The notes under the pieces are model-generated. The model did no database searches. It worked only from the letters and a program-made list of their open reading frames with translations, and was not told the origin of the DNA. From Bacillota bacterium (lineage in GTDB: Bacteria; Bacillota; Clostridia; Peptostreptococcales; Anaerovoracaceae), in contig JAUNCY010000015.1 of NCBI GenBank assembly GCA_030526325.1, forward strand, positions 1 through 32,217: DNA of 32,217 bases, in the 5' to 3' direction. Shown piece after piece: positions 8,424-15,957 of the stretch; the stretch's first letter is position 1; every line of letters starts with the position of its first letter. A program made the position numbers and the translations under genes.

Positions 8424-9533
8424 ATGGGGCAGATTAAAGAACGGGATTATATGTTTGATACCTTTAGAGGACTGCTTATGTGGAGTATTCCGATATCGCA
8501 CTTTACAAGGGTGGCGGGACATTTCTCCGCAGCATCTCTCAGCGGTATCGTATATATTACCATCAATGTATTCGTAATGCAGGCCTTCGTCTTCCTGTCA
8601 GGATACTTCTCGAAAAAACCCGACAGAGCCAGACAGACAGCTTTTCATACTTTCCTCTGGCCTTACATACTATGCATACCGTTTTTCTACTTTGTGAGGA
8701 AAATAATCTGGGGCGCCGCGGCCATCGACCTTTCGGTTCCGCCATTTGCCCTGTGGTATCTGTTTGCTCTGTTCTTCTACAGGTTCTTTTTAAAGGACTA
8801 CATAAAAATTCCATATATTTTTGAAATATCCATGGTTACATATCTGTTTGCAGGGATGGTTCCGTATTTTTCATCGGAATTCGCTTTAGGAAGAATGGTA
8901 TCATATTTTCCTTTTTTCCTTCTCGGATATTTCTGCACAGAAGATCATCTCAGAAAGCTTCGTTCTCTCAGAAGAGCGCACTGCATAGTTCTGGGTACGG
9001 TGCTCCTGGGTTTCTCCTGTATACTCGCATTTTTCGGCGATCAGTTTCCTGTGGGGTATTATCTTCTGAAAAGCCCTGCTGTAGAACTGGGCATTGCCTG
9101 GTACTGGGATATTGCCGGAAGAATGCTCATCTTTTTCCTGGCATGCGGATGGATAGTCCTCATGCTCAACATCCTGCCTAACAGGATGAATTACGTTGCC
9201 TATGTGGGTATGAATACAATGCCGATATATATTCTTCACCTAATCGTAAGATATCTTGTAAAGAAATACGGCATTACCTTCGGAATCCTTCCGGACAACG
9301 TATTTGTATACTATTTTATGATATTTGCTCTTGCCGGTCTTTGCGTATTCGTATTCTCGTCAAAGCCGGTAGTAAAGCTTTATGATATTATAGTTGAAGG
9401 CAGCTACAGAATACTGCTGTTCCTGCTTTCAAAATTCTCAGCTCTCATGGGAATTGTTCACAGGCCTTTATCCGCATCTGCAAATGCTGTTATCAATCTT
9501 ATAGGCAGAGCAGGCGGCAAAAGCACTGACTAA
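8424..9533 (+). CDS. Membrane acyltransferase, family 3
   Basis: This 369-residue polytopic protein has about ten hydrophobic segments. Near its N-terminus it has DTFRGLLMWSIPISHF, the Asp/Arg-His signature of the acyltransferase-3 (OafA/WecH/NolL-like) family. These enzymes move an acetyl or other acyl group across the membrane onto a sugar, lipid or small acceptor. The C-terminal 50 residues are less hydrophobic. GAGGAGG lies 10 bases before the ATG. The gene is 26 bp after the dehydrogenase, with no promoter between, and is followed by a strong terminator, so it is the last gene of the MocR-controlled unit. Its acceptor cannot be read from sequence; a product of the module or an envelope polymer are both possible. 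Confidence 0.82.
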   Translation: MGQIKERDYMFDTFRGLLMWSIPISHFTRVAGHFSAASLSGIVYITINVFVMQAFVFLSGYFSKKPDRARQTAFHTFLWPYILCIPFFYFVRKIIWGAAAIDLSVPPFALWYLFALFFYRFFLKDYIKIPYIFEISMVTYLFAGMVPYFSSEFALGRMVSYFPFFLLGYFCTEDHLRKLRSLRRAHCIVLGTVLLGFSCILAFFGDQFPVGYYLLKSPAVELGIAWYWDIAGRMLIFFLACGWIVLMLNILPNRMNYVAYVGMNTMPIYILHLIVRYLVKKYGITFGILPDNVFVYYFMIFALAGLCVFVFSSKPVVKLYDIIVEGSYRILLFLLSKFSALMGIVHRPLSASANAVINLIGRAGGKSTD

Positions 9534-9569
9534 AAAAACTTCGGAGGACACAGCTGTCCTCCGTTTTTT
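9531..9569. terminator. Strong terminator after the acyltransferase
   Basis: CGGAGGACA (9542-9550) and TGTCCTCCG (9555-9563) form a perfect 9-bp stem with a CAGC loop, followed by TTTTTT. A run of seven A bases before the stem would also serve the minus strand. Confidence 0.93.
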
Positions 9570-9755
9570 ATTACCTTTATTATTCTTTATTACTTGTCTT
9601 AAAGCCGTCCGTAAAAACCTCCCGCCGGGGATTTAAATCCGATACCTTCCGGGGGCCGGCTCAGTGACATTTACAAATCATCATATTCAGAAAAAATACG
9701 AAAAATTTTTTACGTTATTTTTCGCATCCGGTTCGGAGTCTTTTCATTAGCCCAT
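9570..9755. other. Intergenic stretch without a recognised gene
   Basis: This lies between two converging transcription units, bounded by their terminators. It contains the 12-bp palindrome GGATTTAAATCC (9629-9640) in a locally GC-rich patch, and an AT-rich patch near 9690-9726. I see no open frame with a ribosome binding site and no RNA family that I recognise. Confidence 0.4.
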
Positions 9756-9799
9756 ATAAAAAACTGCGAAGCCGTGATTCCGGTTCACAGCTGCGCAGT
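9756..9799 (-). terminator. Terminator of the TRIC gene
   Basis: On the minus strand ACTGCGCAGCTGTGA pairs with TCACGGCTTCGCAGT with two imperfect positions, and is followed by TTTTTTATA. It lies 18 bp after the TRIC stop codon. Confidence 0.8.
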
Positions 9800-9816
9800 C
9801 TAAAGATAATATTATT

Positions 9817-10443
9817 CTATAATTTTGCTTTTGGAAGACTCCATCTGAATTTCGCAGAACATATTCTGATTAAGGTAATTAAGGCAAATCCCGTTATCAT
9901 ACTTATATTCGCGCCGGCCACAGACCACATCAGCTCCGCCGCAGCGGCTCCCGCCAGAGCAGCGCAGGCGTAGATATGCTTTACAAATATATACGGTCTG
10001 TCCCCCGCAAATATATCTCTCAGCACACCGCCGCCTACTCCGGTTATAACGCCTACAAAAACAACGAGAAAGGCGTTTTCGGCAAAGCCTGCATTAACAG
10101 CAACATTCATTCCGCAGACTGTGAATATTCCCAGTCCTGCCGAATCCGCCGCCAGCAAAAGAATTTCATAAAATTTTTTATCCGGCACAAGCCTCATCTT
10201 AAAAGATATGAACACTGCCAGGGACACCAGAACCGACATTGCAACGTATATCGGGTTGATGAAGGTTGCCGGCGGCGTACATCCCAGAATAAGATCTCTG
10301 ATAATTCCGCCCCCCACTGCCGTGGTGACTCCCAGAACGCAGATTCCGAAAATGTCCATACTTTTCTTCAGTCCTACAATAGCTCCCGACAGAGCAAAAG
10401 AAACAGTTCCCACTATTTCAAAGCAGCTGATAAAAATTTCCAT
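9817..10443 (-). CDS. TRIC/UPF0126 membrane protein, probable glycine transporter
   Basis: This 208-residue inner membrane protein is built from two copies of a three-helix unit. Each copy contains the family signature: AVGGGIIRDLILG in the first and GVGGGVLRDIFAG in the second. The family is related to trimeric intracellular cation channels, and bacterial members have been linked to glycine transport. I start at the ATG at 10443, which has GGAGG 6 bases upstream, rather than at an upstream ATG inside the terminator region. A tandem glycine riboswitch directly precedes the gene, so its expression should respond to glycine. Whether it imports or exports glycine is not shown by the sequence. 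Confidence 0.9.
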   Translation of the reverse strand: MEIFISCFEIVGTVSFALSGAIVGLKKSMDIFGICVLGVTTAVGGGIIRDLILGCTPPATFINPIYVAMSVLVSLAVFISFKMRLVPDKKFYEILLLAADSAGLGIFTVCGMNVAVNAGFAENAFLVVFVGVITGVGGGVLRDIFAGDRPYIFVKHIYACAALAGAAAAELMWSVAGANISMITGFALITLIRICSAKFRWSLPKAKL

Positions 10444-10456
10444 TTTATACCTCCAG

Positions 10457-10498
10457 AGAAAAAAATAAGAGTATACATGCAAAAGCAATGTATACTCT
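10457..10498 (-). terminator. Riboswitch expression platform terminator
   Basis: AGAGTATACATTGC pairs with GCATGTATACTCT, with one bulged base, and is followed by TATTTTTTT on the minus strand. The first bases of the stem (AGAG) are shared with the 3' strand of the second aptamer's closing helix (CAGAG, 10495-10499). Glycine binding and termination should therefore exclude each other, which predicts an ON switch. Confidence 0.82.
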
Positions 10499-10640
10499 GT
10501 CTTTTTACCTGAAAGATTCCCGGATAATTCCGATTGCTTCGTCGGTGCTATGCTTTCCAGAGCGCAGTCCCAAGCCGGTCCTTTTACCTGAGAGTATTAC
10601 CCCTTCGGTGATTCGTTTTCAGAATTCTCTCCCGACTCTT
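10495..10640 (-). ncRNA. Tandem glycine riboswitch
   Basis: Two aptamers are visible on the minus strand. The first has GGGAGAG, ACCGAAGGGG and CTCTCAGGTAAAAGGAC. The second begins CTCTGG (10558-10562 and beyond) and ends CTTTCAGGTAAAAAGACAG. The CAGGTAAAA core with flanking purine-rich strands is diagnostic of the glycine class. The second aptamer is closed by CTCTG (10558-10562) with CAGAG (10495-10499), next to the terminator. The target is the TRIC/UPF0126 gene. Confidence 0.93.
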
Positions 10641-10655
10641 TCATTCTGCTCTTAA

Positions 10656-10684
10656 ATTCTATTTTATTAAATCCCTCATGTCAA
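10656..10684 (-). promoter_or_regulatory. Promoter of the glycine riboswitch-TRIC unit
   Basis: A consensus -35, TTGACA (10684-10679), and TAGAAT (10661-10656) are separated by 17 bp on the minus strand. Transcription should start about 10 bases before the first aptamer. The strong promoter leaves control to the riboswitch. Confidence 0.75.
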
Positions 10685-10705
10685 GACGTACCTTCGAAAA
10701 TTTTC

Positions 10706-12025
10706 CTATTCCGAATAGATATATTCGTTTCCGAACACATCTATTACCCTTACCGCCAGACGCTTTATCTGTCTTGACGGAAGCACCGCTGCCAGATCGA
10801 TATCATCCTTGTCCCTGCAGCTGTATACTTTAGGTCTTATCGTCTTCCCGTCATAATCCGTATCTATACACCAGTATTCAATAAGCTGGTCAAAGTGATA
10901 TTTCAGCACAGTCTCCAGAAGAGACATGTTTTTATCGTCTATTCCCAGTTCCTCAGGATTTTTATACATAACTCCCTTTATAGAAACGCCCACACTGTCG
11001 ATTATGCCGTCTATTCTTTCCACAGAGATGTCCGCCGAGAAGTTTTCCGACATCCTGCGTTTTTCCCGCAGCACCTCGTGGGGGGAGTTTTCTTTTGAAA
11101 GCCTTTTGTGAGCCGTCATAACAGCTGGAGCGCTGTTGTCGCACATTATGTACCTTCTTCCCAGTCTCTCGCAGACCGCACCGAGAGTTCCCGAGCCGCA
11201 GAAAAAGTCCGCACATAAGTCCCCCTCCCGGGTAACGGATTTCATTATCCTCTCCAGCAAAGCTTCAGGCTTCTGGGTTGCATATCCTGTTCTCTCCGAT
11301 GAGGTTCTCCCCACCATATCAATCTGCCATACATCCTTCATATTGACCAGAGTATACCAGCCAACCTCGTCCTTATATTCCTTTACGCCTTTAAAATGAT
11401 AAGGTTTAAGCCCTCTGTTGTATGACTTCTCCTTCTGTACCTCAAAGAAGTAATTCTTCGTCTTGCTGTAAAACAGCACCACATCATGCTTACGGGCAAA
11501 ATACCTGCTGCTGACGCCTCCTGATTTATAGTTCCATACGATTTCATTTATGAAATTGCTTTCACCGAAAATCTGATCAAGAATTATCTTCATGTAATGG
11601 GAACTGTGCCAGTCCAGATGAACAAATATCGAGCCGGTATCCGCAAGAAGCTCCTTCATAAGCATCAGAGAGACAGTCATGTTTCTGAGGTATTCCTCCA
11701 TTCCGTCCTCCCACCTGTCGGTGAAGGCATGGTTCTTTGAAAGGATGAGCTTTTTCCTGCCGCTTCCCACCTTGATATTTATCGTGTAATCAGACTTGCT
11801 GAAAAAAGGCGGATCGATGTAAATCATATCAATCCTGCCGCCCAAGCCTTTATCAAGAAGATATTTCATATATTTCACATTGTCTCCAAAGGCGATGCTG
11901 CTGCCCTTTCCGAGGAATTCCTCGACAGCCTCATACTGCACCGTGGATTTGCGCTCCGTTATTCCTCTGCAGATTTCCATTGCAGATTCATAAATTTCGG
12001 GAAGCTTAAACAGAATGTCCGACAT
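10706..12025 (-). CDS. Solitary DNA methyltransferase, N4/N6 beta class
   Basis: This 439-residue enzyme transfers methyl from S-adenosylmethionine to an exocyclic amino group of adenine or cytosine in DNA. The catalytic DPPF (71-74, motif IV) comes before the cofactor loop DFFCGSGT (273-280, motif I), so the order is that of the beta class. The segment between them would hold target recognition. TGYATQKPEALLERI (246-260) is also typical. A C-terminal region of about 120 residues is not obviously part of the catalytic domain. It starts one base after the ygiQ stop codon with AGGAGA upstream, so it is the end of a housekeeping-like operon. No restriction endonuclease gene is in view. It could mark DNA for regulation or protect against an outside nuclease; its target site is not readable. 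Confidence 0.88.
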   Translation of the reverse strand: MSDILFKLPEIYESAMEICRGITERKSTVQYEAVEEFLGKGSSIAFGDNVKYMKYLLDKGLGGRIDMIYIDPPFFSKSDYTINIKVGSGRKKLILSKNHAFTDRWEDGMEEYLRNMTVSLMLMKELLADTGSIFVHLDWHSSHYMKIILDQIFGESNFINEIVWNYKSGGVSSRYFARKHDVVLFYSKTKNYFFEVQKEKSYNRGLKPYHFKGVKEYKDEVGWYTLVNMKDVWQIDMVGRTSSERTGYATQKPEALLERIMKSVTREGDLCADFFCGSGTLGAVCERLGRRYIMCDNSAPAVMTAHKRLSKENSPHEVLREKRRMSENFSADISVERIDGIIDSVGVSIKGVMYKNPEELGIDDKNMSLLETVLKYHFDQLIEYWCIDTDYDGKTIRPKVYSCRDKDDIDLAAVLPSRQIKRLAVRVIDVFGNEYIYSE

Positions 12026-12026
12026 G

Positions 12027-13877
12027 TTATTTTCTCCTATCTTTCTTCCGGTTCCCTCCGCTGCGGGAATCCCGGGTTCCCTTCACTGCGCTTCTCGGCT
12101 TTATCAGTTTGTCTCTCCCGAACCCTATAAGGTCGGTTCTCCCGGTAATCTGAAGGGCCTTGTATACCAGATCATAGTTTTCCGGTTTATTGAAATGAAG
12201 CAGCGCCCGCTGCATTCTCTTTTCCTCCATGGAATCCGGGATATAAACCTTTTCCCTGGTGAGAGGATCCACTCCTGTATAGTACATACAGGTAGAAAGA
12301 GTTCCCGGTGTAGGGTAAAAATCCTGAACCTGGTCCGGAACGAATCCGTTCCTGTTGAGATATTCCGCCAGTTCCACCGCATCCTCCAGCCGGCTTCCCG
12401 GATGGGATGAAATGAAGTAGGGAATCATAAACTGATTCATATGATATTTATCGTTAATATCCTTATATTTCTTTACAAATTTCTGAAAGACCTCGTTGCG
12501 GGGCTTTCTCATCAGCCTGAGCACATGATCAGAAACATGCTCCGGCGCCACCTTAAGAGTTCCGCTGACGTGATAACGGCAGAGCTGCTTTAAGAACTCG
12601 TCGTTTTTGTCTGCCAGAGCGTAGTCAAATCTGACTCCGGATCTTACGAAAACTTTTTTTACTCCTTCAATGCTTCTTATCCTCTTCAGAAGTTCAATGT
12701 ATTCGCTGTGATCCGCATCCAGGTTTCTGCAGGGCTCCGGATAAAGACAGTCTCTGTTTTTGCAGGTTCCCTTCTCTGACTGCTTCCTGCAGGAAGGTCT
12801 CCTGAAATTCGCGGTAGGTCCTCCCACGTCATTAATATAGCCTTTAAAATCAGGCTTTTTTGCAAGCTCCCCGGCCTCCGAAACCAGAGACTCAATGCTT
12901 CTGGACTGAACAATCCTTCCCTGATGGTAAGTCAGTGCGCAGAAGGCGCAGCCGCCGAAGCATCCCCTGGAAGAGGTAAGACTGAATTTTACTTCTTTAA
13001 GTGCAGGTACGCCTCCGTCCTTTTCATACATCGGGTGGTATTCCCTTTTAAACGGCATTGCGTATACCTCGTCCAGCTCCTCCCTTGTCAGAACCGGCTG
13101 GGGAGGATTCTGAACTACGTACAGATTTTTATCGTATTGTTCTGCAAGCGGCACAGAATCCTGAGCCTCATTGTTCATATACTGGATTCTGAAGCTTTCC
13201 GCAAATTTCAGCCTGTCCTCCAGCAGTTCGCTGTATCCGGGCAGAATAACAGTATCCTCGTCGTCGATGGTTTTCTTTCTTACAACCGTTCCCGGAATCC
13301 ATGTGATATCCCTGACATCAAGCCCGCTGTCCAGTGCTTCCGCGATTTCGATTATCGACCGTTCTCCCATTCCGTAGCTTATCATATCTGCTTTGGAATC
13401 CAGAAGTATGGATCGTCTCAGTTTGTTGTCCCAGTAATCGTAATGAGCAAACCTCCTGAGGCTGGCTTCTATACCTCCGAGTATTACCGGCACATCCCTG
13501 TATGCCTCTTTTGCTCTGGCTGTATATACAATGCAGGCCCGGTCAGGTCTCTTTCCCGAAACACCTCCCGGGCTGTAATAATCTGTTTTTCTTCTTTTTT
13601 TAAATACCGAATAGTGATTTACCATTGAATCCACATTTCCGGCCGAAATCAAAAAACCGAGACGGGGTCTGCCCAGTCTCCTGAAATCTTCCGCGGAACG
13701 AAAATCGGGCTGAGCAATTATTCCCACTTTATACCCGAACCGCTCCAGCTGTCTGCATATTATGGCATGACCAAAAGAGGGATGGTCCACGTAGGCATCC
13801 CCTGAAATATAAACGAAATCAAGCTGCTCCCAGCCCCTTTTCTTCATATCCTCTTTTGATACAGGCAAAAAATCCAT
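12027..13877 (-). CDS. ygiQ: YgiQ family radical SAM protein
   Basis: This 616-residue protein belongs to the UPF0313/YgiQ family of radical SAM enzymes. The N-terminal half resembles a B12-binding-type domain; the iron-sulfur ligands are C306, C310 and C313 in GCFGGCAFC. The C-terminal third carries YMNQFMIPYF-like and HPGSRLEDAV segments typical of the family. A basic tail (residues ~600-616) is probably disordered. The reaction is unknown across the family. It begins one base after the LUD gene stop and ends one base before the methyltransferase start, so the three are co-transcribed. The assignment to family is secure, the function is not. Confidence 0.93.
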   Translation of the reverse strand: MDFLPVSKEDMKKRGWEQLDFVYISGDAYVDHPSFGHAIICRQLERFGYKVGIIAQPDFRSAEDFRRLGRPRLGFLISAGNVDSMVNHYSVFKKRRKTDYYSPGGVSGKRPDRACIVYTARAKEAYRDVPVILGGIEASLRRFAHYDYWDNKLRRSILLDSKADMISYGMGERSIIEIAEALDSGLDVRDITWIPGTVVRKKTIDDEDTVILPGYSELLEDRLKFAESFRIQYMNNEAQDSVPLAEQYDKNLYVVQNPPQPVLTREELDEVYAMPFKREYHPMYEKDGGVPALKEVKFSLTSSRGCFGGCAFCALTYHQGRIVQSRSIESLVSEAGELAKKPDFKGYINDVGGPTANFRRPSCRKQSEKGTCKNRDCLYPEPCRNLDADHSEYIELLKRIRSIEGVKKVFVRSGVRFDYALADKNDEFLKQLCRYHVSGTLKVAPEHVSDHVLRLMRKPRNEVFQKFVKKYKDINDKYHMNQFMIPYFISSHPGSRLEDAVELAEYLNRNGFVPDQVQDFYPTPGTLSTCMYYTGVDPLTREKVYIPDSMEEKRMQRALLHFNKPENYDLVYKALQITGRTDLIGFGRDKLIKPRSAVKGTRDSRSGGNRKKDRRK

Positions 13878-13878
13878 A

Positions 13879-14493
13879 TTAATATCCTAAATTTTCATTA
13901 ATAATTACAACTGTTGTCGGTACTCCGCCGTGCTGCTTCTCGAAAATCAGAGTTGCATTGCATATTCTGTTCGGAGAAGAGCAGGACATGCATTTTCCGG
14001 TTTTTTCGCACGGAGTAGGTATGTTCAGTCTCTGTGTATTCAGCGGTGAAGCCACATTTCTGATTCTAATCATACATTCTTCATAGTTCTTTGAAATCTT
14101 GTTTACGCCTGCCACCAGGAAAAGTCTGTCGTGCCCGAACAGCATTCCCGCAAGTCGGTTTCCTGTTCCGTCCACATTTACTATTCTGCCGTCCTCGGTG
14201 ATTCCGTTGGTTCCGGACATATAAATATCTGTAAGCATAGCTTTCTTCATGGTCTTTATTCTGTCGTAGCCTTCTTCCGGGTACCAGTGCCATATCGTTT
14301 CGTTGCCTCTTTCCTTGAGGGCCTCATAAATTCCCATATCTGCGAGAGTTATTGAACCTCCAAAACCCACGCTTTTATCCGCAGGAATCTCATTCAGCAT
14401 ATATTCCTTAGCTTCTGCTGCCGTTTCAAAATATACAGCCTCAAATCCGTTTCCCTTTAATGCTTCTATTGTTCTTTTTACGTTGTCTCTCAT
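13879..14493 (-). CDS. LUD domain protein (DUF162, LutC/YkgG-like)
   Basis: This 204-residue protein has the LUD fold of lactate-utilisation subunit LutC and its relatives. KSVGFGGSITLADMGI (40-55) and MSGTNGITEDG (92-102) are the typical glycine-rich segments. A C-terminal cluster, C162, C168, C171 and C178, could bind metal or an iron-sulfur cluster. No lutA or lutB partners are near, so this is a stand-alone member rather than part of a lactate dehydrogenase complex. AGGTGA lies 5 bases before the ATG. It sits between a tiny membrane peptide and ygiQ in a compact operon. Substrate unknown. Confidence 0.85.
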   Translation of the reverse strand: MRDNVKRTIEALKGNGFEAVYFETAAEAKEYMLNEIPADKSVGFGGSITLADMGIYEALKERGNETIWHWYPEEGYDRIKTMKKAMLTDIYMSGTNGITEDGRIVNVDGTGNRLAGMLFGHDRLFLVAGVNKISKNYEECMIRIRNVASPLNTQRLNIPTPCEKTGKCMSCSSPNRICNATLIFEKQHGGVPTTVVIINENLGY

Positions 14494-14513
14494 ATTATCA
14501 CCTGTCCGAAAAT

Positions 14514-14603
14514 CTATCTTCTTTTCATAATTGCAAAAAATACCGCGCCTATAAGCAGGCCCATCAGAAGCGCCAGCACCGAGCTTCCTATCATAGCTGA
14601 CAT
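14514..14603 (-). CDS. 29-residue single-pass membrane peptide
   Basis: A short open frame encodes 29 residues beginning MSAMIGSSVLALLMG, continuing as an uninterrupted hydrophobic helix and ending AIMKRR. The positive tail predicts an N-out, C-in single span. AGGGGGTG lies 7-8 bases before the ATG, stronger than many sites in the window. It fills the 127-bp gap between the amidase and LUD genes in an otherwise tightly packed operon. The composition is typical of small membrane peptides that accompany transporters or enzymes, but I recognise no family. Coding status rests on the ribosome binding site and the hydrophobic pattern. Confidence 0.6.
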   Translation of the reverse strand: MSAMIGSSVLALLMGLLIGAVFFAIMKRR

Positions 14604-14620
14604 AATACTTACACCCCCTG

Positions 14621-15439
14621 TTACTTCAAAAGTTCAAGCTTATACATGTCCTCTCTTCTGTGTTTAAGAAGAGGCAGCTCATTTCTAACTTTTTTTATCC
14701 TGTCAAGGTCTATATCACAGTAAAGAATTCCTTCGTTTTCATCGATATGGGCCGCAAACTCACCCCAGGGAGATGCCACGCAGGAGTTTCCGTAGGCCTG
14801 ATATACTCCGTTCATATCTCTTGCCGGAGATACCGCCGCAAAATATACCTGATTGTCCAAAGCTCTCATCCTCATGGACAGGTCCCAGTGAACAGGCCCC
14901 GTTGTCATATTAAATGCCGCCGGAAGAATTATCAGTTCAGCTCCCTCAAGGGCCATGAGTCTGGACAGCTCGGGAAATCTGACATCGTAACATATCGCTA
15001 CTCCTATTCTGCAGAATTCCGTCTCCACCACCGTTATGCTGTTTCCCGGACTCAGAGTGTCTGATTCCTTGAATCTGATTCCGCCCTCCACATCAATATC
15101 GAAAAGATGCACTTTTCTGTGCCTGCCAATAAGTTCTCCCTTTTTTCCGAAAATGAAACTGGTGTTGTATACCTTATCCCCGTCAAGTTCCGGTATCGAG
15201 CCGCCTACGATATATATGCCGTTTTCCCGGGCCAAAGCCGACAAAGTCTTTACAGTCTCTCCGTCCCCATATTCGGCATATTCTCTGAAATAACTGTTGG
15301 AGTAAGGGCAGCTGAACATCTCCGGAAGAGCCGCAATGTCAGCTCCGTTGGAAACAGCCTCTCTTATCATAGAGCAAGCCTTTTCCACATTTTCCTTCTT
15401 GCTCATCCCGACCTTCATCTGACATAATGCAAGTCTCAT
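14621..15439 (-). CDS. Nitrilase-superfamily amidase (Nit2/omega-amidase-like)
   Basis: This 272-residue carbon-nitrogen hydrolase has the catalytic triad E40 (ALPEMF), K109 (RHRKVHLF) and C150 (AICYDVRFPE). CYDVRFPE is typical of the omega-amidase and deaminated-glutathione amidase branches, which hydrolyse alpha-ketoglutaramate, alpha-ketosuccinamate or related side products of transamination. The start overlaps the Nudix stop codon by four bases (ATGA), so it is translationally coupled. Together with the Nudix hydrolase and HAD phosphatase upstream it fits a set of metabolite-repair enzymes. The exact amide substrate cannot be fixed from sequence. Confidence 0.9.
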   Translation of the reverse strand: MRLALCQMKVGMSKKENVEKACSMIREAVSNGADIAALPEMFSCPYSNSYFREYAEYGDGETVKTLSALARENGIYIVGGSIPELDGDKVYNTSFIFGKKGELIGRHRKVHLFDIDVEGGIRFKESDTLSPGNSITVVETEFCRIGVAICYDVRFPELSRLMALEGAELIILPAAFNMTTGPVHWDLSMRMRALDNQVYFAAVSPARDMNGVYQAYGNSCVASPWGEFAAHIDENEGILYCDIDLDRIKKVRNELPLLKHRREDMYKLELLK

Positions 15440-15957
15440 TTCAATCCCTCCCCGCAGAGTTTTAATATTTCATTGACAGCTCTGGCAGTAAGCCCCCAGA
15501 TGTAATGTCCGTCGAAATTATAGGATTCCTTAGGCCCCTGCTTTACAAAAAACTCAAAGGGCACCGTAAAAACCTCATGCACCTCATCCGGATTCGCCTC
15601 CGTCTTTTTATCTTCGTATTCGCGAATCTCGCCGGCAAACACATTGATTTTCTCATTAAGCAGAGAATACATGCTGCCCACATTTCCGATAAGCCTGATT
15701 CTTTTTTCCGGAATACCCAGTTCCTCAGATGTCTCTCTGACGGCACATTCCCGCGGTTCCTCAGTTTTTTCTATTCTTCCTCCGGGAAAACATACCTCTC
15801 CGGGCTGCCTTCTGAGATTGTACGATCTGACCTCAAACAGGAGATGCACCCTGTTTTCTTCAAAAACAAAAGGCGCCATAATTGCAAATTCACCTCTTTC
15901 GGCAGAGCCTTCTCCGAGTCTTTCGAAAATATCTTCAAAATAATCCAAGCTATACAT
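15436..15957 (-). CDS. Nudix hydrolase, CoA diphosphatase type
   Basis: This 173-residue Nudix protein shows the full box, GGRIEKTEEP followed by RETSEELGI (about residues 59-82). It is preceded by the UPF0035 signature LLFEVRSYNLRRQPGEVCFPGG (split over about 39-60) that marks coenzyme A and acyl-CoA diphosphatases such as E. coli NudL. Products would be 3',5'-ADP and 4'-phosphopantetheine. I start at the ATG at 15957, which overlaps the alarmone synthetase stop by 8 bases; a longer frame exists from a TTG at 15987 and cannot be excluded. It is coupled to the amidase downstream. Confidence 0.87.
   Translation of the reverse strand: MYSLDYFEDIFERLGEGSAERGEFAIMAPFVFEENRVHLLFEVRSYNLRRQPGEVCFPGGRIEKTEEPRECAVRETSEELGIPEKRIRLIGNVGSMYSLLNEKINVFAGEIREYEDKKTEANPDEVHEVFTVPFEFFVKQGPKESYNFDGHYIWGLTARAVNEILKLCGEGLK

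Noticed and set aside
9629..9640. GGATTTAAATCC, considered as the T-arm of a tRNA or an integration site
   Set aside because: The rest of a cloverleaf, the TTCRA loop and a CCA-side acceptor are missing. A lone palindrome is not enough.
12924..13628. A 234-residue open frame on the plus strand
   Set aside because: It is antisense to ygiQ, without start signals or family features.
13879..14493. LUD gene as part of a lactate-utilisation lutABC operon
   Set aside because: No LutA or LutB homologue is next to it; neighbours are an amidase, a membrane peptide and ygiQ.
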